Assembly (NCBI GenBank): GCA_023446865.1
Contig: JAEXPL010000201.1
Span: forward strand, 1-12,811
Reading direction: 5' to 3'
DNA: 12,811 nucleotides
From: Verrucomicrobiota bacterium
GTDB taxonomy: Bacteria; Verrucomicrobiota; Verrucomicrobiia; Opitutales; Opitutaceae
The translations under genes and the position numbers were made by a program. The notes under the pieces were generated by a model that worked only from the letters and a program-made list of their open reading frames with translations, was not told the origin of the DNA and made no database searches. Numbering within the stretch: position 1 is the stretch's first letter; each line of letters begins with the position of its first letter. Shown in pieces: positions 1 to 12,724 of the stretch.

Positions 1-952
1 CTTCTGCCTCACCGGCACGCCGGTCGAGAACTCGCTCGAGGATCTCCGTTCGCTCTTCGACATCGTGCTGCCCGGCGCCGTGGGCGCGATTCCCGGCGAC
101 GCCCGCGGCGACGAACGCAAGTGGCACGAGCAGCGCATGCACCGCCAGACCGCGCCCTACATTCTCCGCCGCACGAAGGCGCAGGGCGCCACCGAGCTGC
201 CGCCGAAGATCGAGCAGGTCATCTGGTGCGAACTCTCCGACAAGCAGCGCGCCTGCTATGACGAGGTCCGCGCCGCCACCGACCGCGAGATCGACGCGCT
301 CGCCTACGACCGCCGCCCCGAGTCGCAGGTCCGCCTCGCCGTGCTCACCCAGTTGCTCCGCCTCCGGCAGGTCTGTTGCGACCCACGCCTCATCGAGAAG
401 GCCGAGCAGGAAACCTCGCGTTTCGCCGCCGCCGATTCCGCCAAACTCGCCGTCTTCCGCGAGCTCCTGGAAGAAGCGCTCGACGACGGCCACCGCCTGC
501 TCGTCTTCTCGCAGTTCACGCGCCTGCTCGGACTCGTGCGCGAGGAACTCGCCGCGCAGGAGATCCCGCACTGCTACCTCGACGGCTCGCTCTCCCCCAA
601 GGCCCGCCAGGCCGAGGTCGACCGTTTCCAGAGCGATGCCACCGTGCCCGTTTTCCTGATCTCCCTGAAGGCCGGTGGCACCGGCCTCAACCTCACCGGC
701 GCCGACGTCGTCGTCCACCTCGACCCGTGGTGGAATCCCGCCGCCGAGGCGCAGGCCACCGACCGCGCACACCGCATCGGCCAGACCAAGGTCGTGACCA
801 GCTACAAGCTCGTCGCCACCGGCACGGTCGAGGAGAAGGTGCTCCAGTTGCAGGAGACGAAGCGCCAGCTCCTCGCCGAGGTCTTCGACGCCAGCGACGC
901 CCTCAACTCCCGCCTCGAGCTCGCCGACCTCCGCGCGCTGGTCAGCCCGTAG
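1..952 (+). CDS. SNF2-family DEAD/DEAH-box helicase, C-terminal part (5' end outside window)
   Basis: This is an ATP-dependent SNF2/RapA-type DNA translocase. The reading frame is already open at base 2 and runs 316 codons to a TAG. The visible protein starts inside the first RecA lobe at motif III (LTGTPVEN, visible residues 3-10), so motifs I and II (Walker A and DEAH) lie upstream of the window. It continues through the ILRRTK linker (about 54-59) and a full helicase C lobe: VFSQF near 168, the YLDGS block near 192, motif V GGTGLNL near 225, and motif VI with DPWWNP near 241 and the RAHRIGQ arginine fingers near 255-261. The GTG at base 65 is an internal valine, not the true start. The family remodels DNA-protein or RNA polymerase complexes in the cytoplasm; the exact target cannot be told from this half. 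It converges with the gene ending at 1008, so the two are not co-transcribed. No frameshift or missing motif is visible. Confidence 0.95.
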   Translation, partial: FCLTGTPVENSLEDLRSLFDIVLPGAVGAIPGDARGDERKWHEQRMHRQTAPYILRRTKAQGATELPPKIEQVIWCELSDKQRACYDEVRAATDREIDALAYDRRPESQVRLAVLTQLLRLRQVCCDPRLIEKAEQETSRFAAADSAKLAVFRELLEEALDDGHRLLVFSQFTRLLGLVREELAAQEIPHCYLDGSLSPKARQAEVDRFQSDATVPVFLISLKAGGTGLNLTGADVVVHLDPWWNPAAEAQATDRAHRIGQTKVVTSYKLVATGTVEEKVLQLQETKRQLLAEVFDASDALNSRLELADLRALVSP

Positions 953-962
953 AAAGGCCCAC

Positions 963-979
963 CCCGGTGCCGGACCGGG
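963..979. terminator. Weak hairpin between convergent genes
   Basis: In the 55-base gap between the helicase stop and the stop of the large exported protein lies a 6-bp perfect stem (963-968 with 974-979) around a 5-base loop. There is no clean T-run on either side. On the - strand it is followed after a few bases by CCTTTCT. It may act as a shared, inefficient terminator for both converging genes, but the stem is short and could be chance in GC-rich DNA. Confidence 0.3.
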
Positions 980-1007
980 AGTTCGGCGACCTCGGAGGGA
1001 ACCGCGC

Positions 1008-4000
1008 CTACCGCAGGGTCGCGTGCAGGCGCAGGAACAGTTTGGCATGGTCCGAGACAACCCGCCCCTGCCACGTCTCCATGCCATCGCCACCGGCCGG
1101 CGCGAGGCGTTCGAGCACCACGCCGGAACCGCTCCATTGCACCAGATCCGAGGAAGCCTCGACCGCGTAAACGACATCGGTCCGGTCCGCGGGTCGCTGG
1201 AAAGTGAGCACCCACTCCGCGCCGGTGCCGGGCACTGCCGGAGGCACGAACACCAGCGCACCGCCCGGCACCGGCGAGCGTGGCGCGACGCCGAGCGCGT
1301 ACTTGAGCAAGTTCGGCGCGGTGTCGGGACCGAGCACCGCCAGCGGACCGCTGATCGCCGGGTTCGCGAGTTCTCCCGTCGTGAAGCCGGCTCGGCGCCA
1401 ATCGGCGAAAGGCGAGTCAACCGTGACCACGGCAGCGCCGCTGGTCATGGTCCCGGCCGCGTTGCTCACCGTCACCCGGTAGGTGCCGGCGTGGCTCGGC
1501 TGCGCATCAAACAGCAGCTCGGGAGTCGTGGCACCGGCGAGCGGCACGCCATCCTTGTACCACTGATACGCCATCTTGCCCTCACCATAGACGCCGGCCG
1601 CGAGGCCGACCGTGTCGCCGGCGGCCGCCGAGGCGCCCGCCGGATCGGCGAACAGCACCGGGTTGCCCGGGGCCGGCATTCGACGCGTGCGCAAGATCGC
1701 ACCACCGCTTGCGGCGTAGTAATAGCTTCCCGCGAACATCGTGAGGTTGTTCGACGCGAAAGGCGCGGGCAGTTCCGCGGGGATCCATCCTTCGTAGCCG
1801 ATACCCACCGCGAGATTGAGCTGCCCCCGGGCGCTCGTGCCGGCGTCCTGCATCAGCGACCAACGAGCGTCGAGCCGCTGCAGGTTGCCGCTGGCCTCCG
1901 CCAGCGTCGTCGCCTCCTTGCTCCACGCCAAGGGCAAGTCCGAGGCCAGCACCTTTCCGCTGCTGGTCGCCACCCAGAAGCGCCCGCCGGAAAACGCGAC
2001 CGAGGAAAGCGGGTCCCAATGACCCGGAGCGGACTGCCAGAGTGTGCCGTTGGTGGACGTAACGACCGGCCCGTAGGTTCCACCGGTGCCAGAATAGATT
2101 CCCACCGCCATGTAGGACCCGGCCCCGTAGGCCAACGCGGAGAAGCTGTAGCCAGTGCCAAAATTGGCCACGCTCGTCCAAGTTACGCCATCGGGTGAGA
2201 CAATAATCCGACCGCTGTTTCCCGCCGCCACAAATCGATCGTTCAGGTACGCAACCGTCCGAAGTGTGTCGCTCACTCCGGAGGTACGCGAAGTCCACAC
2301 GAGCCCATCGCTTGAGGTCAGGCACCTTCCCGCATTCCCGACGGCGACATAGGTGCCGCCGTGTTCAGCGATATCCCAGAGGATATCGGCCACTCCGGTG
2401 GTCGCAGGCGTGAAGTTGGTGCCATCGGAGGAAACATAGACCCCGCCGCCGTCCCCGATGGCGAATAGCCGGCCCCCAAGCGTGCGGATCTGTCGCAGCG
2501 TCGCCGCCTGCGGGATGCCACTGGTCGCGGCGCTTCCCGCCGCTACGAACGCACCACCGGACGAATACAACATCGCGCCCGCCGAGCCCTGCACCCATGC
2601 ACGCCCGTTGGCCCCTGCCACTCGGCCCGAAACCGCCGGCGCCGCCGCCTGCGTCCAGACCAACCCGTCGGGCGAAGTCGCTACCAGACCGCCAGCCTCC
2701 GAAGCGACGAACCGATTGCCATCGAACGCCACGCTCGACCACGCCGCAGTGCCACTCGGGAGCACGGTGCCACGGTTCCACGTAATCCCATCGGTCGAGG
2801 TCAGCAGAAGATTCTGGCTGCCAACGACGACGAACCGCCCCGCGCCAAATGCGCTCGCGCTGTAGGGAATTGCCGTATCGGCCGTGTAGCCCGTCGCGCT
2901 CTTGCGCAAGGTCCAAGTGCACCCGTCCGGCGAGGTGAAGATTCGCCCGTAGTAGAAGGCCCCGTCCATGCCGCCAGCCACGTAAAGTCCGCCACCGAAG
3001 ATCAGCGAGAAGATGTAGCGCAAACCGACCCCTGCGACCGGGTCGTTCACTTGGATCCCGCTTCCCATGTTCTCGCCGTCTTCACTGATGAGCGAGAGGC
3101 CATACAGATCATACGCCGCCGCTCTCGTACCGACGGGAATCAGTTGCGTGCCGCTGCCGAGATACCCGGTGTACCGCCACCCCACGCCGTCGGCCGAGCG
3201 GAAGACGCCGTTGTCGGCCAACAAGGTGAACTTGCCGTTGTTGAACGTCAGCCCGCGGACCAGACCCACATTCGCCACCTGCTGGCTGGTCCAAGTCGTC
3301 CCGTCGGCGGAGGTCCGGACGATGCCATAGCCGCCCGCCTGCAGGTAACGCCCGTTGCCGTAGGCGGCCCCGCTCATCGTGTTGCCGTCGGGGGTTGGTG
3401 TGACCCAACTCCAGCCGAGGTCCGCCTTGTAGCCGGCACCGACCACGATCTCGGTGAAGTGCTCCAGCGTGAGCCCCGAGAGGATGCCGCCGAGCGAAAG
3501 GTCGACCCCGCCGAACGGGTCGAAGGCCTGCGTCGCCGGAACCAGGCTACGCAGCGAATGCGTGCCGCCGAACACCGGAGCCAGGTTGATGAGCTCGTGC
3601 GAGTCGCGCTCCGTCGGCGTGTAGTCGACGAAACCATCCAGCGAACGCTCGATCCGCACCAGCTGTTCCCGCGCCTCCGCCTCGCCCGCGAGATCATCGG
3701 CTTCGAGCATGAACAACCGGTCGACGCCCGCCGGCCGCGCGCGGATGAACGTCGAGGCCTGCCGGTAAAGCTCGAACGCTTCGACCAACACCGCACGGGC
3801 CTGGAGCCGCTCGGCGGGCGAGCCGGCGGCGAACAACTGGGGATTGTCCTGCAACACCCGCGGCAACGTGAGCAGGTCGCCCTGCGCCAGGTCCAGCAGC
3901 GCGTTCACATCGGCGTGAGTATTCTGGCCGCGCCAGAAATGCGCGAGAAACTCGGCCGCGCGCAGACCCGCGCGCAAGACCAGCAGGTCGCCGTAGTCGA

Positions 4001-4487
4001 TCGTCACCGGATCGGGCAGGGTCGTCTCCGTCGACGGCAGGGTCAGCGTGAAGGCCGGGTCGGCGACCAAGGCCAGCTCCGCCCGCGCCAGCTCGCTCTC
4101 CGGCGTGATCGTGTCGCGCCAGCAGGCGAAGACCTCGTCCAGATCGCAGCCGGCCACCGGCTGCGGCAGTCCCTCCCCATCCCGCACGAAACGCGCGGTC
4201 AGGTTGTAGAGGTCTCGTCCCTCCGGCGTCACCCCCGCACGATCCAGCAGGGTCTGGCTGCCGGCCAGGTGCACGATCGCGAAATAGCGGGTGATGCCCA
4301 GATACGCCGCCGCGGTGCTGTTCGCGGGATCAAGTGTGAGCGCCTCGGCGAAGCGAGCCTTGGCGGCGACGAGGTCGTGGGCAACCAGCGCCGCCCGCCC
4401 CGCGGCGATCTTGTCGGCCGCAGAGTCCGCGGCCGGACATGAGACGCTGACTACCAGAAGTGAGGCGAGCAGGAGTAGGTTTCGCAT
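1008..4487 (-). CDS. Large exported protein: TPR-like, beta-propeller-like repeats, Ig-like domain and Verrucomicrobia-type C-terminal module
   Basis: A 1159-residue protein, probably exported. Residues 1-20 form a signal peptide (hydrophobic LLLLASLLVVSV, likely cleavage after PAA). Residues about 24-70 look like one TPR-type helix pair, followed by a mostly helical segment to about 345. Residues about 355-930 hold roughly ten copies of a short repeat with core S-x-D-G-x-x-W-T, each preceded by a G-x-x-F/Y-V-A-x-G strand (for example near 393, 519, 564, 604, 686, 725, 763). This pattern is typical of BNR/Ycf48-like beta-propellers. An Ig-like domain follows at about 943-1023 (YQWYKDG, then AGTYRVTVSNAAG). 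The last 130 residues are a module frequent in Opitutales secreted proteins. No catalytic motif was recognised, so a binding or scaffolding role is inferred. ATG 4487 has no good Shine-Dalgarno but starts 14 bases after the stop of the preceding gene, suggesting coupled translation. Cys17 is not in a standard lipobox. Confidence 0.88.
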   Translation of the reverse strand: MRNLLLLASLLVVSVSCPAADSAADKIAAGRAALVAHDLVAAKARFAEALTLDPANSTAAAYLGITRYFAIVHLAGSQTLLDRAGVTPEGRDLYNLTARFVRDGEGLPQPVAGCDLDEVFACWRDTITPESELARAELALVADPAFTLTLPSTETTLPDPVTIDYGDLLVLRAGLRAAEFLAHFWRGQNTHADVNALLDLAQGDLLTLPRVLQDNPQLFAAGSPAERLQARAVLVEAFELYRQASTFIRARPAGVDRLFMLEADDLAGEAEAREQLVRIERSLDGFVDYTPTERDSHELINLAPVFGGTHSLRSLVPATQAFDPFGGVDLSLGGILSGLTLEHFTEIVVGAGYKADLGWSWVTPTPDGNTMSGAAYGNGRYLQAGGYGIVRTSADGTTWTSQQVANVGLVRGLTFNNGKFTLLADNGVFRSADGVGWRYTGYLGSGTQLIPVGTRAAAYDLYGLSLISEDGENMGSGIQVNDPVAGVGLRYIFSLIFGGGLYVAGGMDGAFYYGRIFTSPDGCTWTLRKSATGYTADTAIPYSASAFGAGRFVVVGSQNLLLTSTDGITWNRGTVLPSGTAAWSSVAFDGNRFVASEAGGLVATSPDGLVWTQAAAPAVSGRVAGANGRAWVQGSAGAMLYSSGGAFVAAGSAATSGIPQAATLRQIRTLGGRLFAIGDGGGVYVSSDGTNFTPATTGVADILWDIAEHGGTYVAVGNAGRCLTSSDGLVWTSRTSGVSDTLRTVAYLNDRFVAAGNSGRIIVSPDGVTWTSVANFGTGYSFSALAYGAGSYMAVGIYSGTGGTYGPVVTSTNGTLWQSAPGHWDPLSSVAFSGGRFWVATSSGKVLASDLPLAWSKEATTLAEASGNLQRLDARWSLMQDAGTSARGQLNLAVGIGYEGWIPAELPAPFASNNLTMFAGSYYYAASGGAILRTRRMPAPGNPVLFADPAGASAAAGDTVGLAAGVYGEGKMAYQWYKDGVPLAGATTPELLFDAQPSHAGTYRVTVSNAAGTMTSGAAVVTVDSPFADWRRAGFTTGELANPAISGPLAVLGPDTAPNLLKYALGVAPRSPVPGGALVFVPPAVPGTGAEWVLTFQRPADRTDVVYAVEASSDLVQWSGSGVVLERLAPAGGDGMETWQGRVVSDHAKLFLRLHATLR
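1700..3425 (-). repeat. Degenerate coding repeats encoding the propeller-like array
   Basis: These are diverged repeats inside the exported-protein gene. On the + strand a loose core, GTCCA-rich then CC(C/G)TCGG then GA(A/G)GT, is the reverse complement of codons for T-S-x-D-G-x-x-W-T. Copies are visible near 2038, 2176, 2300, 2653, 2774, 2909 and 3285, with poorer ones near 2430 and 3170. Spacing is irregular (roughly 110-350 bases), so this is an old protein-level repeat rather than a recent tandem duplication. At least ten units are present, enough for one or two propellers. Confidence 0.7.
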
Positions 4488-4501
4488 GGCAGGAAATCGG
4501 G

Positions 4502-5128
4502 TCAGGGCGTCGACGGCTGCGCACCGGCCAAGAGGACGGCCAAGGCGCTTTCCGGCGCGGACAAGTGGAGAACGTAGTCATTGGCTTCCGTCACCGGACC
4601 ATCGCCCCGGCGGATGGCCACCGACTGAAGGAGGAGGTCGCCATCCGGCAGAAGCTCCGCCTCGGCAGCGTTCACCACCGTCCGCTCGCCATCGCATTGC
4701 CGCAGGGTGAAACGCCGAACGCGCGCCGTGCCGGCCCGCCCCAGCTCACGCACCGCGCACACCACGGCTTCGGCGATGCGGGGCCAGTCGGAGGAATCTC
4801 GCACCTCGAGGACAACATCCTCGAGATAGGCCTCCCGGCGCCAAGCCACCCGCAGCACGCCCTGCTTGCCGTACCGCCCGCGCACCCGTCCGATCCGCAG
4901 CAGGGCCGTCTCGCGCGCCGCGTCGGCACTGAACACCGGAATCGTCGCACCGACGATCTGCTGCCGACGATCCCAGCGGAGCAATACCGGGTCCGCGCCG
5001 GACACCCGAAGTGTCGCCAGCAGCAGTGCCACGGACACGCAGGCCACCCACCGTCCTCTGGGTGCGCCGCGCGCGCCTGCCGAAGGGCAAGAGCAGTGTG
5101 GGGCGCCACGGAGTCCTCGCATGCGCAC
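4502..5128 (-). CDS. Small exported protein of unknown family, first gene of the two-gene unit
   Basis: I do not recognise the family. From GTG 5128 the product is 208 residues. Residues 28-40 are hydrophobic (VACVSVALLLATL) and are followed by a plausible cleavage site VSGA|DP near residue 45, so export is likely. The mature part of about 160 residues is a mix of predicted strands and charged helices with no catalytic signature; a single Cys lies near the middle of it. The start is uncertain. GTG 5128 has GGGAG seven bases upstream. ATG 5122 is in the same frame. GTG 5047 has a good AGAGGA Shine-Dalgarno six bases upstream and would give 181 residues, but with a signal peptide lacking its positive charges. 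The long Arg-rich n-region of the longer form is unusual. The stop is 14 bases before the start of the large propeller-like protein, so the two probably form an operon and may work together in the envelope. Confidence 0.75.
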   Translation of the reverse strand: MRMRGLRGAPHCSCPSAGARGAPRGRWVACVSVALLLATLRVSGADPVLLRWDRRQQIVGATIPVFSADAARETALLRIGRVRGRYGKQGVLRVAWRREAYLEDVVLEVRDSSDWPRIAEAVVCAVRELGRAGTARVRRFTLRQCDGERTVVNAAEAELLPDGDLLLQSVAIRRGDGPVTEANDYVLHLSAPESALAVLLAGAQPSTP

Positions 5129-5151
5129 CGGCCCACTCCCGGTGGGCCGGT
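5127..5151 (-). promoter_or_regulatory. Perfect 10-bp hairpin at the 5' end of the small exported-protein gene
   Basis: ACCGGCCCAC (5127-5136) and GTGGGCCGGT (5142-5151) are exact reverse complements around a 5-base loop. In the - strand transcript the stem sits directly on the candidate GTG start at 5128 and six bases or fewer before ATG 5122. The loop carries the GGGA that would be the Shine-Dalgarno for GTG 5128. It could limit or present the ribosome site. If translation starts at GTG 5047 instead, it is a leader hairpin. No T-run follows it, so it is not a standard terminator. Confidence 0.5.
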
Positions 5152-5283
5152 CGCTGGGTTGTGCCCTATCCGCCTCGCTCCAGCAAGCCGAGCGCCCCAG
5201 CCCGCCACACTATTAACACCCCAAATGGCTCCAGCGGATAGCGCTAATCGTCCCAACCGCGCCCGAGACGGGCGTCCCGCGCC

Positions 5284-5295
5284 GCTTCCGGAAGC
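5284..5295. promoter_or_regulatory. 12-bp perfect palindrome upstream of tRNA-Phe
   Basis: GCTTCCGGAAGC is a perfect 12-bp palindrome about 23 bases upstream of the candidate -35 box of the tRNA. It is also on the 5' side of the divergent exported-protein unit. It could be an operator for either direction, but a palindrome of this size is not rare in GC-rich DNA. No regulator family is implied. Confidence 0.2.
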
Positions 5296-5317
5296 CGCAA
5301 CACTGAAGAAATTCCCA

Positions 5318-5346
5318 TTGACGCACCCGAAGGCCGCCACCTTCAT
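5318..5346 (+). promoter_or_regulatory. Probable sigma70-type promoter for tRNA-Phe
   Basis: TTGACG at 5318-5323 matches the -35 consensus at five of six bases. After a 17-base spacer comes CTTCAT (5341-5346), a weak -10 box. The following GC-rich bases (TCGCCC) resemble the discriminator of stable-RNA promoters. The expected start near 5353 leaves a short leader before the tRNA at 5366. The -10 match is only three of six, so this is moderate evidence. Confidence 0.5.
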
Positions 5347-5365
5347 TCGCCCCCTTCACCAACGT

Positions 5366-5441
<76 letters not shown>

Positions 5442-5446
5442 CTTTG

Positions 5447-5480
5447 AACCCGCCTCCGGCAACGGAGGCGGGTTTTCTGT
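5447..5480 (+). terminator. Intrinsic terminator of the tRNA-Phe transcript
   Basis: A perfect 12-bp stem, 5447-5458 paired with 5463-5474, closes on a GCAA tetraloop. The stem ends in and is followed by a T-rich tract (TTTTCTGTTT). It begins six bases after the CCA end of the tRNA. This is a textbook rho-independent terminator on the + strand. Confidence 0.93.
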
Positions 5481-5518
5481 TTCCAACGGCGTGCGCCGCG
5501 CCGGCGCCTCCGGACATG

Positions 5519-5558
5519 AAAAACCCCCGCTGAACCGTGTGGGGGGCAAAGCGGGGGT
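5519..5558 (-). terminator. Intrinsic terminator of the hybrid kinase transcript
   Basis: ACCCCCGCT (5523-5531) and AGCGGGGGT (5550-5558) form a perfect 9-bp stem with an 18-base loop. Read on the - strand, the stem is followed by five T residues (5523-5519). It lies about 100 bases downstream of the kinase stop codon and faces the tRNA terminator, so the two transcripts are insulated from each other. The region between the kinase stop and this hairpin (5559-5655) has only a short imperfect hairpin at 5586-5608 and no gene that I can support. Confidence 0.8.
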
Positions 5559-5655
5559 CTGGCCGGGGCCGCAACTGCGGGTTTAGGTCTCGGCCAAGCC
5601 CGAGTACCTACGTACCGGCGACACTTGGCGAGCCGATTCTCACCGAACCCCGCGA

Positions 5656-11415
<5,760 letters not shown>

Positions 11416-11448
11416 GGAAATCCGGCCGGGGCGCAGAGGCCACACCCA

Positions 11449-11466
11449 GCCGATTCAGACATCGGC
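11449..11466. promoter_or_regulatory. Inverted repeat just upstream of the kinase gene
   Basis: GCCGAT and ATCGGC form a 6-bp inverted repeat separated by six bases. It ends four bases before the upstream candidate start (GTG 11445) and 34 bases before ATG 11415. Its position would suit an operator or a leader hairpin. The arms are short, and the match could be chance. Confidence 0.25.
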
Positions 11467-11486
11467 CTGCCAAGGGCTTCCTTAAA

Positions 11487-11493
11487 CCTCCTT
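11487..11493 (-). promoter_or_regulatory. Strong Shine-Dalgarno-like site without an obvious start codon
   Basis: The - strand reads AAGGAGG here, the best Shine-Dalgarno match seen in the window. The kinase starts lie 41 or more bases downstream, behind an in-frame TGA at 11455-11457, so it cannot serve them directly. The nearest start-like codons are a TTG at 11473 and an ATG at 11462. The ATG opens a 40-codon frame, overlapping the kinase start out of frame, with five Cys residues. A leader peptide is possible but unproven. Confidence 0.3.
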
Positions 11494-11511
11494 GCGCCCG
11501 AGGTCTGCAGC

Positions 11512-11551
11512 CCGGGCCCAGCCACTGCGAGGCGACACCCCACCGGGCCCA
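11512..11551. repeat. 9-bp direct repeat between metX and the kinase gene
   Basis: CCGGGCCCA occurs at 11512-11520 and again at 11543-11551, start to start 31 bases. Each copy contains the palindrome GGGCCC. The pair sits in the 112-base gap just after the metX stop. It could be a paired protein-binding site or simple GC-rich recurrence. There is no T-run to make it a terminator, so no metX terminator is identified and read-through into the kinase gene is possible. Confidence 0.35.
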
Positions 11552-11557
11552 AACCGC

Positions 11558-12724
11558 CTACGCGGCGGGCACCGCGAGGAAGTCGCGCACGAGGTCGTAG
11601 AGCTGGGGCGAATCCAGCAGGAAGGAGTCGTGGCCGAGATCCGTGGCCAATTCCGCGTAGCTGGCGGATTTCCCGACGCGCAGCAGCGCGAGCACGATCT
11701 CGCGATTCTGGGCCGTGGGGAAGAGCCAGTCGCTGGTGAACGCCACGCAGAGCGTGCGCGCCTTCACCTCGCGGAACGCCTGCTCCAGCGAGCCGTAGGC
11801 GCCGGCGAGGTCGAAGTCGTCGATCGCGCGGGTGATGTAGAGGTAGGTGTTGGCATCGAACCGGTTGATGAACGCCTGGCCTTGGTGCTGCAGATAACGC
11901 TCGACCTCGTACTGCGCGTCGAAGCTGGCGGCCGCCTCGGGCGTGGCGGTGCCGCCGCGTTTCCGTCGCCCAAACTTCTGCTCCATCGAGGTGTCGGAAA
12001 GGTACGTGATGTGCGCCATCATCCGGGCGATGGCCAGGCCCACGCGCGGGCCTCCGCCTTTCGGATACTCGCCGCGGTTCCAGTCCGGATCCTGCATGAT
12101 CGCCTCGCGGCCCACGGCGTTGAAGGCGATCGCCTGCGCGTTCTCGCGTGCGGTGGTCGCCATCGGCAGCAGGCGGCGCACGAAGGCGGGATACTCGATG
12201 CCGAACTGCAGCACGCGCATGCCACCCATCGAGCCGCCGACGACCGCGTGCAGCGCGGTGACACCGAGGTGGTCGAGCAGGCGTTTGTCCGCCCGGACCA
12301 TGTCGCGGATCGTGACCTGCGGGAAATTGGCGCCCCACGGCCGGCCGGTGGCGGGATTGGTCGCGCTCGGGCCGGTGGAGCCCACACAGCCGCCCAGGCA
12401 GTTGCTGCACACCACAAAGTAGCGGTTGGTGTCGAGTGCCTTGCCGGGCCCGATGATGTTGTTCCACCAGCCGGGCTTGCGGTCGTTGAGCGAATGGATT
12501 CCGGCGGCGTGGTGGTCGCCGCTGAGCGCATGGGCGACGAAGATCGCGTTGTCCCGCGCGGCGTTGAGCCGGCCGTAGGTCTCGTAGCGCAGCGTGAAAC
12601 CGGGGATCGTCTGGCCGTTGTCGAAGGTGAATGGCTCGGCCGAGACAAAGTCGCGCGCCTCGACGAGTCCCACTTCGCCGGGCTCGGAGCGCGCCAGATC
12701 TAGATCTTCGGAGGAATCGTTCAC
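11558..12724 (-). CDS. metX: Homoserine O-acetyltransferase (MetX family)
   Basis: This enzyme transfers an acyl group from acetyl-CoA to L-homoserine, giving O-acetyl-homoserine for methionine synthesis in the cytoplasm. The 388-residue product has the alpha/beta-hydrolase fold typical of MetX: the HALSGDHHAAG block near the N terminus, the nucleophile elbow GGSMGG with Ser165, the acid in FTSDWLFP (Asp332) and the base in LGHDSF (His365). The family motifs CSNCLGGCVGSTGP and YLSDTSMEQKFGR are also present. The start is chosen at GTG 12724, which fits the usual family length. GTG 12781, with GGGGAG 11 bases upstream, would add 19 low-complexity residues and cannot be excluded. Some MetX proteins use succinyl-CoA instead; the sequence alone does not settle this. 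No metW or cysteine/methionine gene is beside it. Any SAM-responsive leader would lie beyond the window edge. Confidence 0.95.
   Translation of the reverse strand: MNDSSEDLDLARSEPGEVGLVEARDFVSAEPFTFDNGQTIPGFTLRYETYGRLNAARDNAIFVAHALSGDHHAAGIHSLNDRKPGWWNNIIGPGKALDTNRYFVVCSNCLGGCVGSTGPSATNPATGRPWGANFPQVTIRDMVRADKRLLDHLGVTALHAVVGGSMGGMRVLQFGIEYPAFVRRLLPMATTARENAQAIAFNAVGREAIMQDPDWNRGEYPKGGGPRVGLAIARMMAHITYLSDTSMEQKFGRRKRGGTATPEAAASFDAQYEVERYLQHQGQAFINRFDANTYLYITRAIDDFDLAGAYGSLEQAFREVKARTLCVAFTSDWLFPTAQNREIVLALLRVGKSASYAELATDLGHDSFLLDSPQLYDLVRDFLAVPAA

Noticed and set aside
4437..4439. Lipoprotein modification at Cys17 of the large exported protein
   Set aside because: The residues before the Cys (S-V-S) do not fit the usual lipobox with Leu/Val/Ile at -3; ordinary cleavage after PAA fits better.
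3051..4442. 463-codon + strand frame opposite the exported-protein gene
   Set aside because: Composition is typical of an antisense shadow (Arg/Gln/Val rich, no motif), while the - strand frame has a signal peptide and recognisable repeats.
5586..5608. Imperfect hairpin downstream of the kinase as a structured RNA
   Set aside because: Only about five contiguous pairs plus three beyond a bulge; no known RNA motif, and it lies in the probable 3' untranslated region before a good terminator.
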